Shown here piece after piece: positions 53,848-62,472 of a stretch of DNA of 63,330 bases (within the stretch, counting starts at the first letter, position 1; each line of letters starts with the position of its first letter). The stretch is taken from the NCBI GenBank assembly GCA_013215145.1, contig JABSRP010000043.1, positions 1 to 63,330 on the forward strand, read 5' to 3'. The notes under the pieces were generated by a model. It ran no database searches, was not told the origin of the DNA, and saw only the letters and a program-made list of their open reading frames with translations. Source of the DNA: Pseudobacteriovorax sp. GTDB lineage: Bacteria; Bdellovibrionota_B; Oligoflexia; Oligoflexales; Oligoflexaceae. The position numbers and the translations under genes were made by a program.

Positions 53848-54315
53848 TTAAGTCATATGTTTCTTTTTGATGAGATCTTCAATGAAGACTTCAAGTTTTT
53901 GTTGATCCATATGTCCAAAATGATTGAGTTGAATATCTCCGCAATGATCGATAACAATCAAACTAGGGGTTCCTTGTAGGCGATAGTCTTTCATGGTTTT
54001 CGGCATCCACTCGTCTTTGCCCCGTGTATCGACTCCGACAGGAAACGGCAGGCGCCACTCATCAACAAAAACTCTCAGGGCATCGTCGGTCATCGCATGA
54101 TGATTTTCGAATACGGAGTGTAACCCAACAATTTGGACCTCTTCGTCCTGATACTTTTCCCAGAGTTTGATGGTCTGCGGGATTCCAACGTATACACAAC
54201 CGGGACAAAGCATTTGAAAGGCATGAATGATTTTTATGCGATCATCCATAACGTCGAATTGAAACGTTCTATTGGTATTGATCCAGTGGTCTACTTGAAG
54301 TTGTTTAGCTTTCAT
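53848..54315 (-). CDS. Redoxin/TlpA-like thioredoxin-fold protein without signal peptide
   Basis: The start at 54315 has GAGG 5 nt ahead. The 155-residue product has the thioredoxin-fold order: strand IKIIHAFQ, the redox motif LCPGC (CPGC, two Cys), a long helix, strand VQIVGLHSV, a peroxiredoxin-like region and the cis-Pro segment QGTPSLIVID. The motif CPGC in front of the helix fits a dithiol reductase or peroxidase-like enzyme. No export signal is evident, so it acts in the cytoplasm unless an unusual signal is used. It is divergent from the HxlR regulator and precedes the His-rich lipoprotein by 32 bp. Confidence 0.82.
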   Translation of the reverse strand: MKAKQLQVDHWINTNRTFQFDVMDDRIKIIHAFQMLCPGCVYVGIPQTIKLWEKYQDEEVQIVGLHSVFENHHAMTDDALRVFVDEWRLPFPVGVDTRGKDEWMPKTMKDYRLQGTPSLIVIDHCGDIQLNHFGHMDQQKLEVFIEDLIKKKHMT

Positions 54316-54423
54316 AATCACCTCATTCAACGATTTGATACTTTTATTATCGGTTATAATTGTGTAAAATCAAGTACTTACCAAGTGGTGCTTAGGTACC
54401 AAACGGTCTATTTTGAGGAGATC

Positions 54424-54744
54424 ATGGACAAAAAAATTTCAAAAAAAATCGATGTTAAGTATATGGTAGAGGATATTGTGGGCTGCAAATGGTCTATTTC
54501 AGTTCTGGATATTTTAAGCAAAGGGATTCATCGCCCGGGAGCGATGTCTCGAGAAATAGAAGGCTTGACTCCCAAAGTTTTAAATGAGCGTCTTAGAAAA
54601 CTGCTACGCTATAAAATCATAGAAAAACGCGATTTCGACCAAGTTCCACCAAAAGTCGAGTATCATTTCACCGAATTTGGCACGCGATTTCTAAGGATAA
54701 TAAATGAAATAAATCAACTCGAAGACGAGCTTCACGAAAGATAG
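54424..54744 (+). CDS. HxlR family transcriptional regulator
   Basis: The ATG at 54424 has GAGGAG 3-4 nt ahead, so the open frame upstream of it is not coding. The 106-residue product matches the HxlR winged-helix plan: DIVGCKWSISVLDIL, GAMSREIEGLTPKVLNERLRKL and RDFDQVPPKVEYHFTEFGTRF. Instead of the usual Gly or Asp before Lys-Trp it has Cys21, near the place where redox-sensing HxlR proteins (YodB, HypR) carry their sensor Cys. Its divergent neighbour encodes a dithiol redoxin. Autoregulation and control of that operon are likely (inference). Confidence 0.9.
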   Translation: MDKKISKKIDVKYMVEDIVGCKWSISVLDILSKGIHRPGAMSREIEGLTPKVLNERLRKLLRYKIIEKRDFDQVPPKVEYHFTEFGTRFLRIINEINQLEDELHER

Positions 54745-54831
54745 AATTTTGATTCAGAAATCGAAATACTCGGTTTTTAAGGATCAAGATGATGAACCCA
54801 TAACGGAATCGATCCCCGCAGGAGTTTTCCA

Positions 54832-55266
54832 ATGGTAAGCCAACAGAAAACTTTGATGATACTTCTTGTTTTTCTTACATGGACTAATCCAAGAGACGCA
54901 GAGGCCTGCCGAGCACTACTCCCCACATCTGAGAGACTAAAAAAAACATCTGAAGTAGTCTTCAAGGGCAGACTCCAAAGCTATAGTCTCAAGAATCATA
55001 TCGCCTTTGCTATTTATAAGACGATGAAAACCATAAGAGCGATCCATCGCGATGCATGGACGGTAAAGATAAAACCCAATGTAAACTGGTCACCTCCCAA
55101 ATCACAAGATAAGTTCATCAAATGTTTTGGTCATATCAATATCGTTGGCATTGAGAAGCTGGGGCGAAGCATTAGCGTCTTCGCCAATCAAGACAACTGC
55201 ATCCCTCCTCATCTGCTAAAGGAAGACGGCAGTCAGATGGTAATTTGCGCAGGCATGAACGAATAG
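54832..55266 (+). CDS. Small secreted protein, unrecognised
   Basis: GCAGGAG lies just ahead of the ATG. A signal peptide (LMILLVFLTWTNPRDA) leads to a mature start EACRALLPT, then TSEVVFKGRL. A Cys at or near the mature N-terminus followed by Val-Val-Phe-x-Gly-Arg recalls NTR/TIMP-like small proteins, but the remaining length (~120 residues) and Cys count (four) do not settle it. A bidirectional terminator follows. Confidence 0.65.
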   Translation: MVSQQKTLMILLVFLTWTNPRDAEACRALLPTSERLKKTSEVVFKGRLQSYSLKNHIAFAIYKTMKTIRAIHRDAWTVKIKPNVNWSPPKSQDKFIKCFGHINIVGIEKLGRSISVFANQDNCIPPHLLKEDGSQMVICAGMNE

Positions 55267-55277
55267 CTAAACCAGCA

Positions 55278-55316
55278 TAAAAAAACCTCAGTCTCAACGA
55301 GAAAGAGGTCTTTTTT
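55278..55316. terminator. Bidirectional Rho-independent terminator
   Basis: ACCTC and GAGGT arms with inner TCTC and GAGA arms form a stem. It is flanked by an A run on the left and a T run on the right, so it can end the plus-strand gene before it and the minus-strand gene after it. Confidence 0.88.
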
Positions 55317-55345
55317 ATTCAAGTCAAAGATTTAGTTACCGGCAA

Positions 55346-55705
55346 TTAACGAGCTGGACGAGTCCTCACCACTGGTGGTGTAGGATCTGCCGCAACTGGA
55401 TCCGCTACTTTAGTTATGGTATGGACCATTTTATCTTTGCTGGATTCAACAACAAAACCTTCGCGTCCATCAGATGTGGTGAATGTTGTCAGTGTTTTCC
55501 ATTGGTCACCGGCGTTGACTTCAACCGGTAGCTCTTGGTTCACGTTTGCGCGGATTTGGTTAACCTGCTCAAGCGTCAACTCAATTTGTGTTATGCTCTC
55601 GGCATTGACCACGGAAAAATCTCCGCCGGTAGTGCCGGTTGCGTGCAGGTGACCAACCCAAAAAAAGCTGATCATGGTCAACATAACTGAATTAAATCTC
55701 ATCAT
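55346..55705 (-). CDS. Small secreted protein coupled to HTH regulator, unrecognised
   Basis: AGGAG just ahead of two ATG codons (55705 or 55702) starts a 119-residue product with a signal peptide (VMLTMISFFWVGHLHATG). The mature ~95 residues are acidic and Val/Glu-rich (ELTLEQVNQIRANVNQELPV), followed by a strand pair (WKTLTTFTTSDGREGFVVES) and a Pro-rich tail. There are no Cys. The first 14 bases overlap the end of the upstream regulator gene, so translation is coupled. A secreted product tied to a regulator could act as an extracellular signal or as an output of the regulator; the sequence does not decide. Confidence 0.7.
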   Translation of the reverse strand: MMRFNSVMLTMISFFWVGHLHATGTTGGDFSVVNAESITQIELTLEQVNQIRANVNQELPVEVNAGDQWKTLTTFTTSDGREGFVVESSKDKMVHTITKVADPVAADPTPPVVRTRPAR

Positions 55706-56453
55706 TTTCTCCTAACTGTTCGTAGATGGAGCTTCTAGTTTTTTTGTTTAGCCCCAATGTAGCGAGCAGGGTCGTTTGTGTAAACGAAACCCCCTCGTCA
55801 GATTGGGTACGCGCCATTATCTCTAAAGACTTCGCTATGTAATCTCTCGTTAGCTTTGTCAGCTCAATATAGCCTTCAACACTAACTCGCTCGTCCGAAG
55901 TCGACACACAACCTGCCCTAAACTCATCGCAAGAGTTGGCGATCACGTCGGACTTGACTCTGATTTTCTTCACCCCCAAATGAGGATCTGCTGCGGTAAA
56001 ATGAGAGAACAAACGATCGCCTACCCTCTCCAATATTCCGTCATCTAGCAATTGGTCAACTAGTTTTTTTCTATGGGGAAGGTGACTTATCAATTCACCA
56101 TAGTCAATACCTCTAGTTGCATCGGTGTACATGATAATCTCATGGACGCTTGGTTCCATGATGGCAGGGTCATGGTCATTTTGATGCTGCTGCTGAAGCT
56201 TAGCCACCGAAATCGTAGTCGACAAACCTTTGAGGCTAGACTCATGTTCGATGAGAAATTCGCGGCCTTTTTTCTCGCCTTCAAGCTTAGCAACGACATT
56301 GTAAAGGGTTTTATGGCGAGCCGTACCCTGACTAATCGAATATCTAAGGGTATTTTCAGAAATACCGGTCTTTTTAGCCAGCACATGCCACTGATCACCG
56401 GCTTGCTGTAAGTGTTCTTGAATAATGGACCATACGAACTCATATGGTGTCAT
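55692..56453 (-). CDS. HTH transcriptional regulator, diverged TIGR02147-like
   Basis: The 253-residue product has an N-terminal HTH (WHVLAKKTGISENTLRYSIS, then KTLYNVVAKLEG). A ~60-residue spacer with a Gln-rich piece (KLQQQHQND) and a second helix-turn-helix-like segment (YGELISHLPHRKKLVDQLLD, DGILERVGDRL) follow. The C-terminal part has helices and two Cys (ANSCDEF, AGCVSTS). The two-part layout of an HTH followed by a winged-helix and helical tail resembles TIGR02147 proteins at 51269-52093, but sequence is not closely similar. It overlaps the secreted-protein gene downstream by 14 bp. Confidence 0.75.
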   Translation of the reverse strand: MTPYEFVWSIIQEHLQQAGDQWHVLAKKTGISENTLRYSISQGTARHKTLYNVVAKLEGEKKGREFLIEHESSLKGLSTTISVAKLQQQHQNDHDPAIMEPSVHEIIMYTDATRGIDYGELISHLPHRKKLVDQLLDDGILERVGDRLFSHFTAADPHLGVKKIRVKSDVIANSCDEFRAGCVSTSDERVSVEGYIELTKLTRDYIAKSLEIMARTQSDEGVSFTQTTLLATLGLNKKTRSSIYEQLGENDEI

Positions 56454-56932
56454 GCATACCTCTTACGGGCTGAGTTGTCCTTACACCCTTTCATAAACTA
56501 GGCTTGGCCTCATGGCCAGCATAATTTCTCAGTAAGAGGTTAATTTTTCAAAATTTTAACAAACCTTTGCCTAGGCTTTGCAGGGCCGAAACCGGCCCTC
56601 TATCACAATCCGTTACATCAAATTAGTAGGTCACAAAAACCACCATTAGAATTGCGCGGGTTATAGTTCAAAAACTATACATAGTCCCGTCAAACATCGA
56701 TTTGAGTGCAAACCAGATAACTGTAAGTTCCAAGGTCGCACGATGCTTCATGGAAAATCTATTTCCTGGTTTGGAATCTGTCGTAACAGTATAGAACATG
56801 TGACTAAACGTTCTTGCTTCGCCGGAAGTATTTCCACAAGCGTCAGTCAAAAGTCATGTTTCAATGGACCTGCAATGGATTAAGGTATCTGTGCCATCCA
56901 CCCCCCTCGCCAAGTCGAGGGGGAACGGACTC
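56454..56932. other. Intergenic interval with two GC-rich hairpins
   Basis: AGGGCCG-AAAC-CGGCCCT at 56582-56599 is a perfect stem-tetraloop. CCCCCTCG and CGAGGGGG at 56902-56923 form another, 10 bp after the stop of the DUF1552 gene. Neither has a T run, so they are probably 3' end stabilisers or factor-dependent terminators. No gene is visible between them. Confidence 0.55.
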
Positions 56933-58378
56933 TCATATTGCCAGCGCTCCATAATTGTACTCCTGGTGTCCCCAACTATTGATCGTCATGCCAAACTTTT
57001 GGCCCAGAGTTGTCCACAAGTCTGCGTGGGTATATAGACTAAGGTCTCGGCCGTAATTGATTTCCGATTCATGTTGGCCGCCAGAGCGAAGGGGTGCTCC
57101 CCAGAAGAAGCCCCCGCGATTACGTGGCGCAAAGGTAGGCAATAGCCATGTTCGACCCGTCTGCAATCCCAATGATCGACCACCTATAATAGGCACAGCG
57201 AGCTTGCGCCGATTGTGTTGACCGTCACCGACTTCTCCCAACAAAACGATCATCGTGTTATCGAGCATATTTTGTCCATCAATATCATCAGTTGTTGCTA
57301 AATCTTGTGCAAATCCTGCTATCTTAGAGGCATAAGCCTGCACCCAGGCGACAAACTCATCACGACTAGGAGTATTCGGTGTATAGTGGGCCACATAGTG
57401 ATGAAAATCAGCTTGGCTAGCATGTTTTCCGAAGGCATCAGCCTGTGTGGATTCGCCAAGTCCTAAGACAGCAACGTTGTGTGTGTTAGATGCAAAGGTG
57501 GCCTTGACGAGTTCGAGGGCAGCATCGAAGCCCGGGTCAAAACTAAGATTAGAACTTGGTTCGGCTGGAAGTACAAGATTTTCAAAGCCTAGACTCCCCA
57601 GGCGGGTTTCTAAGGTTTCTATGCGATTCAAATACTCTTCGAGTTTTGGTCTTGCTTCCGCTGGTAGCCGAGCCATAAGTCGCTGAATATCATCTTTTTG
57701 GGCTGACAAAACCGAACCACGTCGGACTCTATCATCAGCGCTCTGCGCTGTGAGCCCACTAAGGGACTGAAAGGCGTCATAGGCGGAAGTGAATTGAGGG
57801 AGCTCAATGATTTGCCCTGACCTCGTTCGCTCGAAACATAAGGGGTGGTAACTTCGTCCCCAGCTTCGATAACGGTGGCTAATCCTTAAGGCATGTGTTC
57901 CTAGCTGAGAGGCCAGGTAGTGATCGAAGGATTCTCCAGAAGGCATGGGAAACTGCGCGCCAAGTTCAGGGGAACCTCGCTCACCGTGATAGGTGGTTGC
58001 CGTTAGTATCTCCGAATAACTTACATCATGAGCATTTCCCCAGTAACTACAGTTGCGGACACCATCTAAAAGAGTCACATAAGACTTGATAGACTCCAAA
58101 GGCGCTAACTCACGATTTGGAAGAAAGCTGAATTGATCTGTCCACTGCAAGTCTCCTGATTGATTAAGGCTAGAGGCATCAAAAGAAACAGGGATCACAT
58201 CATTATCACCATATTCTCTACCCCAACCATGCTGCAAAAATACAAATAGAACTCGTTTAGGGGAAGCGCTTTGTCCCTGAGCTTCCCATGACCTAAGGAA
58301 AGGTAGAAAGAACGCCCCGCCGTAACCTAGATTCTGAAGTAGTCTACGTCGATCTATAGATTTTTGAAGTAATTTCAT
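56933..58378 (-). CDS. DUF1552 family protein with Tat-like signal
   Basis: The N-terminus DRRRLLQNLGYGGAFFLPFL is a twin-arginine-like signal followed by a hydrophobic stretch. The 440-residue mature part shows DUF1552 features: VLFVFLQHGWG, VTLLDGVRN, NAHDVSYSEILT and SGESFDHYLA. Later come TMIVLLGEVGDGQHNRRK and HADLWTTLGQKFG. The last elements resemble alkaline phosphatase/sulfatase-like metal-site segments of DUF1501/DUF1552 proteins. Its start overlaps the stop of the DUF1592/DUF1588 gene by 4 bp, the standard partner arrangement in Planctomycetes, Myxococcota and Bdellovibrionota. The biochemical role of the pair is unknown. Confidence 0.88.
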   Translation of the reverse strand: MKLLQKSIDRRRLLQNLGYGGAFFLPFLRSWEAQGQSASPKRVLFVFLQHGWGREYGDNDVIPVSFDASSLNQSGDLQWTDQFSFLPNRELAPLESIKSYVTLLDGVRNCSYWGNAHDVSYSEILTATTYHGERGSPELGAQFPMPSGESFDHYLASQLGTHALRISHRYRSWGRSYHPLCFERTRSGQIIELPQFTSAYDAFQSLSGLTAQSADDRVRRGSVLSAQKDDIQRLMARLPAEARPKLEEYLNRIETLETRLGSLGFENLVLPAEPSSNLSFDPGFDAALELVKATFASNTHNVAVLGLGESTQADAFGKHASQADFHHYVAHYTPNTPSRDEFVAWVQAYASKIAGFAQDLATTDDIDGQNMLDNTMIVLLGEVGDGQHNRRKLAVPIIGGRSLGLQTGRTWLLPTFAPRNRGGFFWGAPLRSGGQHESEINYGRDLSLYTHADLWTTLGQKFGMTINSWGHQEYNYGALAI

Positions 58379-60402
58379 GGCTGAGCATCTCCTGTAAGAG
58401 CCCGACGGCTGATATTATCTAGTTTGCTCAATCCTTGCAGAAGAGACCTTACTTCATAACCTGCAAGTGCAAACTCTTGTTCGAGGCGGTCTGTTTCACA
58501 CTGATAATGTTCGCTCGAGCTAAGCCCAAAAAAGTAGGCAAATGAAAGCCCGAGAAAATGATCTCGAACCCTTTCGGATTCTGCGAGCTGACCAATAAGT
58601 TCCGTAGCGTTATCAAAGGCAAAGCTCTCATTTCCGGCATCGAAGCGTCCGGCTGCATCTATGGCAAGTCCCTGCTTCTCTGTTGTGCGAAATAGGCCAG
58701 TTGGGTCGTAGTTTTCAAAGGCAGAACCCACTGGATCAATCATATTATGACAGCCTGAACATTCAGATCGATGGCTGTGATAGACTTCGAGCAGCTGCCT
58801 GCTCGTCAAAGTATCGGCATCGAACCCATCTGGAAGGGTAATGGATTCCTGGGCACTGGGTGGCGGTGCTGGCAGCTCGACACCAAGAACTTGCTCAAGT
58901 AAAAATACACCGCGCCTCACAATGTTCGTGGATCCCGGGTTGGAGATCGTGCTTAAAAAAGCTGGATGAGTTAATAGGCCCCTGCGATGTTCAACAGGAT
59001 GCCGCACCATCGATTGTGTCATGCCTACTGACGATAGACCAAACAATGGTGCTGTATTTGAGTTTATGAAGGCATGCTGATCGCTCATAAAATTTGAAAA
59101 ATCTGCCCCCTCTTCAAAGACTTTCACCTGAATGTACCGATCAACACTCGCTAACAAGTCTTGCCTTGCGCTTTCCGTCAAGGTCTGACCATAACTTCCC
59201 GACTTTTCTACTGTGATAATCCCATCAAGTTTGAGCCAATCGCGAATAAAATGGGAAAAACTAACCTCAGCTTTTGGATCTGCCAGCAGTCTCTGAAGTT
59301 GTTGACTAAGAATCTGAGCTGTAAGCAAAGTCCCCTGGGCGGCCAAATCGATCAAGGTGCTATCGGGAGGTTCATTCCAAAATGTGTAAGAGAGCAAAGA
59401 GGCGACTTCGTATGGTCCCAATTCTCGAACACCATCTGCCGCGATTCCTAGTTCGAACCGATACCAAAAGTTTGGTGAACTCAAGAGGTATTCCATGATT
59501 GCGATGCCAATGGATTCTCGATCCTGCCCCTGGTTTGCCAAATCATCGATAAATCCATTTAATGTTTGGCTCTCCTCGGGCAATAGTGGGCGACGCCAAA
59601 GCCTGGTGCCATAGCTCAGGCCAAGATTGTAGAAACAGCCATTCTCACCAGCTGCCATACAATTCGTCCAATCGCTTTGCTGAGCTACGGCATGGCGAGC
59701 AATCTCAGTATTCGACGTTAAGATGTCTTCCATAACAATCAAATCGAGACCTAATGTCGTCGCTGTGTTGCTTAACCCAATAGTGGGATAATCATCACCA
59801 AGATCTGTGGCATATCTCAGCACCTCTTCACCCAAAACAAGCCTCAAAGTATTTTCGTACTGAAGCTGAGTCAATCGCCAAAGTCTCGGCCCGATCAAGC
59901 CCTCGTGATCGCCACAGTCTAGTTGAGAGTCTTCTGGCGAACAGGACGCGTGACGAGCCTCAGATAAAAAACTCTCAAATACAGAGTAAAAGGGATCTGT
60001 GGAGGCTATTAATGCCCCTCCAGTATGGGCTAAGGACCCACTCAATTTTTGAAGGATCCTATGGTCTCCATTGTCGCCAATATCAAATGCAAGAATCGCT
60101 GCAAACAAATCCTCGTCGCTAAGATCGAACCGGATCGATGTTGTCCCAGCGACGCCTCCTTCGACGTGACAGCCCACACAACCACGACTCGTGAGCTCCG
60201 GTCTGATTTGCTCCACGAACTGGTTCGTGTAATCGGCCTGACAAGTATCTAAACCCGGAATTGCGTTTCCAGTAGAATCACCAGACTCATACCCCTGAAC
60301 GACACGATTGTCGACAACATCTTTCCCACCGCAAGCGGTAAGGTATATGAAAAAAAGAAGACAAACTGGGTGTTTGCCTTTAAGAATGGTTTCTCTAAGC
60401 AT
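58375..60402 (-). CDS. DUF1592/DUF1588/DUF1585 lipoprotein with two haem c motifs
   Basis: The signal ends YLTAC (Cys24). Two CxxCH haem-binding motifs are present: RGCVGCHVEGG at 75-79 and SECSGCHNMIDPVG at 548-552. Between them lie the DUF1595/1592 region (RLTQLQYENTLRLVLGEEV, YGTRLWRRPLLPEE, LLSYTFWNEPPD) and the DUF1588 region (HRRGLLTHPAFL, RRGVFLLEQVLGV). The C-terminal DUF1585 is present (AGRFDAGNESFAFDNATELI, FAYFFGLSSSE). It is expected to be an electron-carrying envelope protein of the Planctomycete-type cytochrome family. The first gene of a two-gene operon with DUF1552, overlapping by 4 bp (ATGA). Confidence 0.93.
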   Translation of the reverse strand: MLRETILKGKHPVCLLFFIYLTACGGKDVVDNRVVQGYESGDSTGNAIPGLDTCQADYTNQFVEQIRPELTSRGCVGCHVEGGVAGTTSIRFDLSDEDLFAAILAFDIGDNGDHRILQKLSGSLAHTGGALIASTDPFYSVFESFLSEARHASCSPEDSQLDCGDHEGLIGPRLWRLTQLQYENTLRLVLGEEVLRYATDLGDDYPTIGLSNTATTLGLDLIVMEDILTSNTEIARHAVAQQSDWTNCMAAGENGCFYNLGLSYGTRLWRRPLLPEESQTLNGFIDDLANQGQDRESIGIAIMEYLLSSPNFWYRFELGIAADGVRELGPYEVASLLSYTFWNEPPDSTLIDLAAQGTLLTAQILSQQLQRLLADPKAEVSFSHFIRDWLKLDGIITVEKSGSYGQTLTESARQDLLASVDRYIQVKVFEEGADFSNFMSDQHAFINSNTAPLFGLSSVGMTQSMVRHPVEHRRGLLTHPAFLSTISNPGSTNIVRRGVFLLEQVLGVELPAPPPSAQESITLPDGFDADTLTSRQLLEVYHSHRSECSGCHNMIDPVGSAFENYDPTGLFRTTEKQGLAIDAAGRFDAGNESFAFDNATELIGQLAESERVRDHFLGLSFAYFFGLSSSEHYQCETDRLEQEFALAGYEVRSLLQGLSKLDNISRRALTGDAQP

Positions 60403-61212
60403 CCTTCGTTCCCTCCGACAATCTTATCGAAAGGTCATATTTGAGACTCAAACCTAGATGAAAAGCCCTTTAATATCATGGATCAAGAATTGAGGATTTC
60501 ATTTTCCTCAAGAAACCGATGATCTATCTGAGGCTGTGGGATCGGGTTGAGTCCATTTCTTACTGTACCGAATGATTCTATCCCATCAGAATTCTAAGCC
60601 GGTGACTGTGCATATCATGGAAACACGACCCAAACAATCGCGTCACTGGGCAGTTTGATCGGGAACGAAACAAGATTAATTTTAATAGGCATTGGGCTAA
60701 GTGCGTCCAAGCCTACACCAGCGGCTGTGTTCGTCGTCAAATTACCGGCCGTTTCGATCGAATCGGTCGAGGCTATTGGGGTACCTTCACGATAACTCCT
60801 TAACCTTGGCAACAAGCTTGGAGCCTTAACAGCAAGCATTCCGAACCAAGTCATCTAATCGATGGCTGGTTCGCTTCGTGCCATGAAACCATGACCATCC
60901 TTATGGACTCATTCATACCTGCCATGACTCGCTGTCTTTTTGAGCCGCATTGTTACCTTATGCAAACAGAAAAATCTAAGCATTCTACTTAATGGAATGT
61001 TAATAGCCTTTGCAAAGTAATTTTTTATTCTTACAAGCCGTTGCACTTGCTTTTGTCCCGCTATTTCAGCTAAGAGCTCTGAGTCATCACGAATAGTTGT
61101 GCCTGGACTAGTAAGATTCACGAAGATCACGTTGCATTCGTGTGTCCGCTGCAAGGCATAGCTACGTGGTAACAGGACATCCGTATGAATCAATGTTTTA
61201 AAGGAATTGAAG
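60403..61212. other. 810-bp gene-poor interval
   Basis: No convincing gene is visible. TTGAGGA and TCCTCAA at 60490-60511 form an inverted repeat upstream of the DUF1592 gene and could be its operator. A minus-strand 79-codon frame at 60615-60854 and another at 60909-61250 have no ribosome binding sites and no recognisable products. A degraded gene or an unannotated RNA is possible. Confidence 0.45.
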
Positions 61213-62376
61213 ATGTTTGACTTTAATAGAATAAAAAGGCTAGCAATCATATCTTGCTTTTCGGCAAGTATTCTATCTTGCGGAAAGAGTGAGCAAGATA
61301 CAAAGTTAAAGCCTCAGTTAGACCAGGATTTTACTTCCTGGTGCCGCGCATGGGACCTTGACTCCTGCGATAATCGTATTGAAGATCCTTCCACACCAGA
61401 GGCGTGGAACGCTAGTATTGGGCTACTCACGCAGATTATGAAAAGCCCTAGCAAAATCAACTTGGAACGTCGTGTATTTGATCAACCTTCGGTTCAAACG
61501 CTTCTCGCGCGAACAGGTGGCAGCGGCATACTGGGTTTTGTTAATCAAATCCCTTGGATCCTTTTACAGAGTGATCTCGATCGCATCATTTTAACTAGCA
61601 GAGACAATGGGCAAGTGAGTTTGAATGGCCTAAAACTTCTCACAGCATCGGAGGTTGTCATATCAGCCCAAAATGGAAATCGCTTTGGAGTGCGAGGACT
61701 TACGATTGAAAACGCCACTGGAGACGTAGCGGCGAGTGTTTCAGCCATCGACCTGTCGCAAGCTGACCGCCTCCAGCTCATTACAAGTCTTGGAACCATT
61801 CGTTCTATTCCCCTTAAATTTTTCTCCCTGCGTGACTTCGTTGAACCTGCTTCGGGCATTTCTGAGCTCATTCCCGCTATTGCTGACGTCGTAACTGATC
61901 CAAACTTTTCGTGGCGATCAAGTTTTGAAGTGGTTCTGCTTCAAAGAGATCTACAGCAGGTGATAAATCTTATCAGACCCGTCCTCCCGCAAACCTTGTT
62001 TGGTCAAGCTACCCGCCAAGTGATTCAAAATGGTAAGTCCATGTTCTTTGGTGGTGAACGGGCTGGTAGCCTGGTACTCGCTGCATCCTTGCAATCGCCC
62101 ATCGATTGTAGATCGAAGATTCTCGATGTCCCTATTCTTGGTGACATCGATTTGGAAGTCAATTTTGCAAGAGGAATCGGAATCTCCAGTATCGAACGCA
62201 CCAATCGAGGAATCGAACTTGACATGTATGGTATCGAAACGAACTTCGGAGAGCTTAAAAGTATAGAGATTCGTGGAGACCGAGCACTTCTCAAGGTTGG
62301 TTCGTTCTCGATTCCTTTTCAGTTTGAAGGTGCCACTAACTCCACCGATGTGCAGACCTTATCATGTAACAGTTAG
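61213..62376 (+). CDS. Lipoprotein, unrecognised
   Basis: The ATG at 61213 has AAGGA 7 nt ahead; a TTG two codons earlier is less likely. The signal ends ILSC (Cys23). The first ~65 mature residues hold three Cys (TSWCRAWDLDSCDNR). The rest is mainly hydrophobic strand-rich sequence with repeated I-S-A and L-T-S patterns (NGQVSLNGLKLLTASEVVIS, NRFGVRGLTIENATGDVAAS). It ends with SPIDCRSKIL and TLSCNS. I do not recognise the family; a beta-solenoid or autotransporter-like shape is conceivable. It stands alone. Confidence 0.75.
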   Translation: MFDFNRIKRLAIISCFSASILSCGKSEQDTKLKPQLDQDFTSWCRAWDLDSCDNRIEDPSTPEAWNASIGLLTQIMKSPSKINLERRVFDQPSVQTLLARTGGSGILGFVNQIPWILLQSDLDRIILTSRDNGQVSLNGLKLLTASEVVISAQNGNRFGVRGLTIENATGDVAASVSAIDLSQADRLQLITSLGTIRSIPLKFFSLRDFVEPASGISELIPAIADVVTDPNFSWRSSFEVVLLQRDLQQVINLIRPVLPQTLFGQATRQVIQNGKSMFFGGERAGSLVLAASLQSPIDCRSKILDVPILGDIDLEVNFARGIGISSIERTNRGIELDMYGIETNFGELKSIEIRGDRALLKVGSFSIPFQFEGATNSTDVQTLSCNS

Positions 62377-62472
62377 ACAAATTACTGATCGGAATAGCCC
62401 TGGCCTGGCAATAGTATTTTATTATAACTGGAGTGGCGTCGTTGTTAGTCGGCGATAGTTTTTTGCCCGTTC

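Noticed and set aside
54365..54410. Imperfect dyad in the HxlR/redoxin promoter
   Set aside because: Only about half the positions match on inversion; I could not define a clear operator.
54133..54423. N-terminal extension of the HxlR frame
   Set aside because: The frame is open upstream but lies antisense to the redoxin gene, and a strong ribosome binding site precedes the ATG at 54424.
60615..61250. Minus-strand frames of 79 and 113 codons
   Set aside because: No ribosome binding sites and no recognisable protein features; the second lies over the start of the lipoprotein gene.
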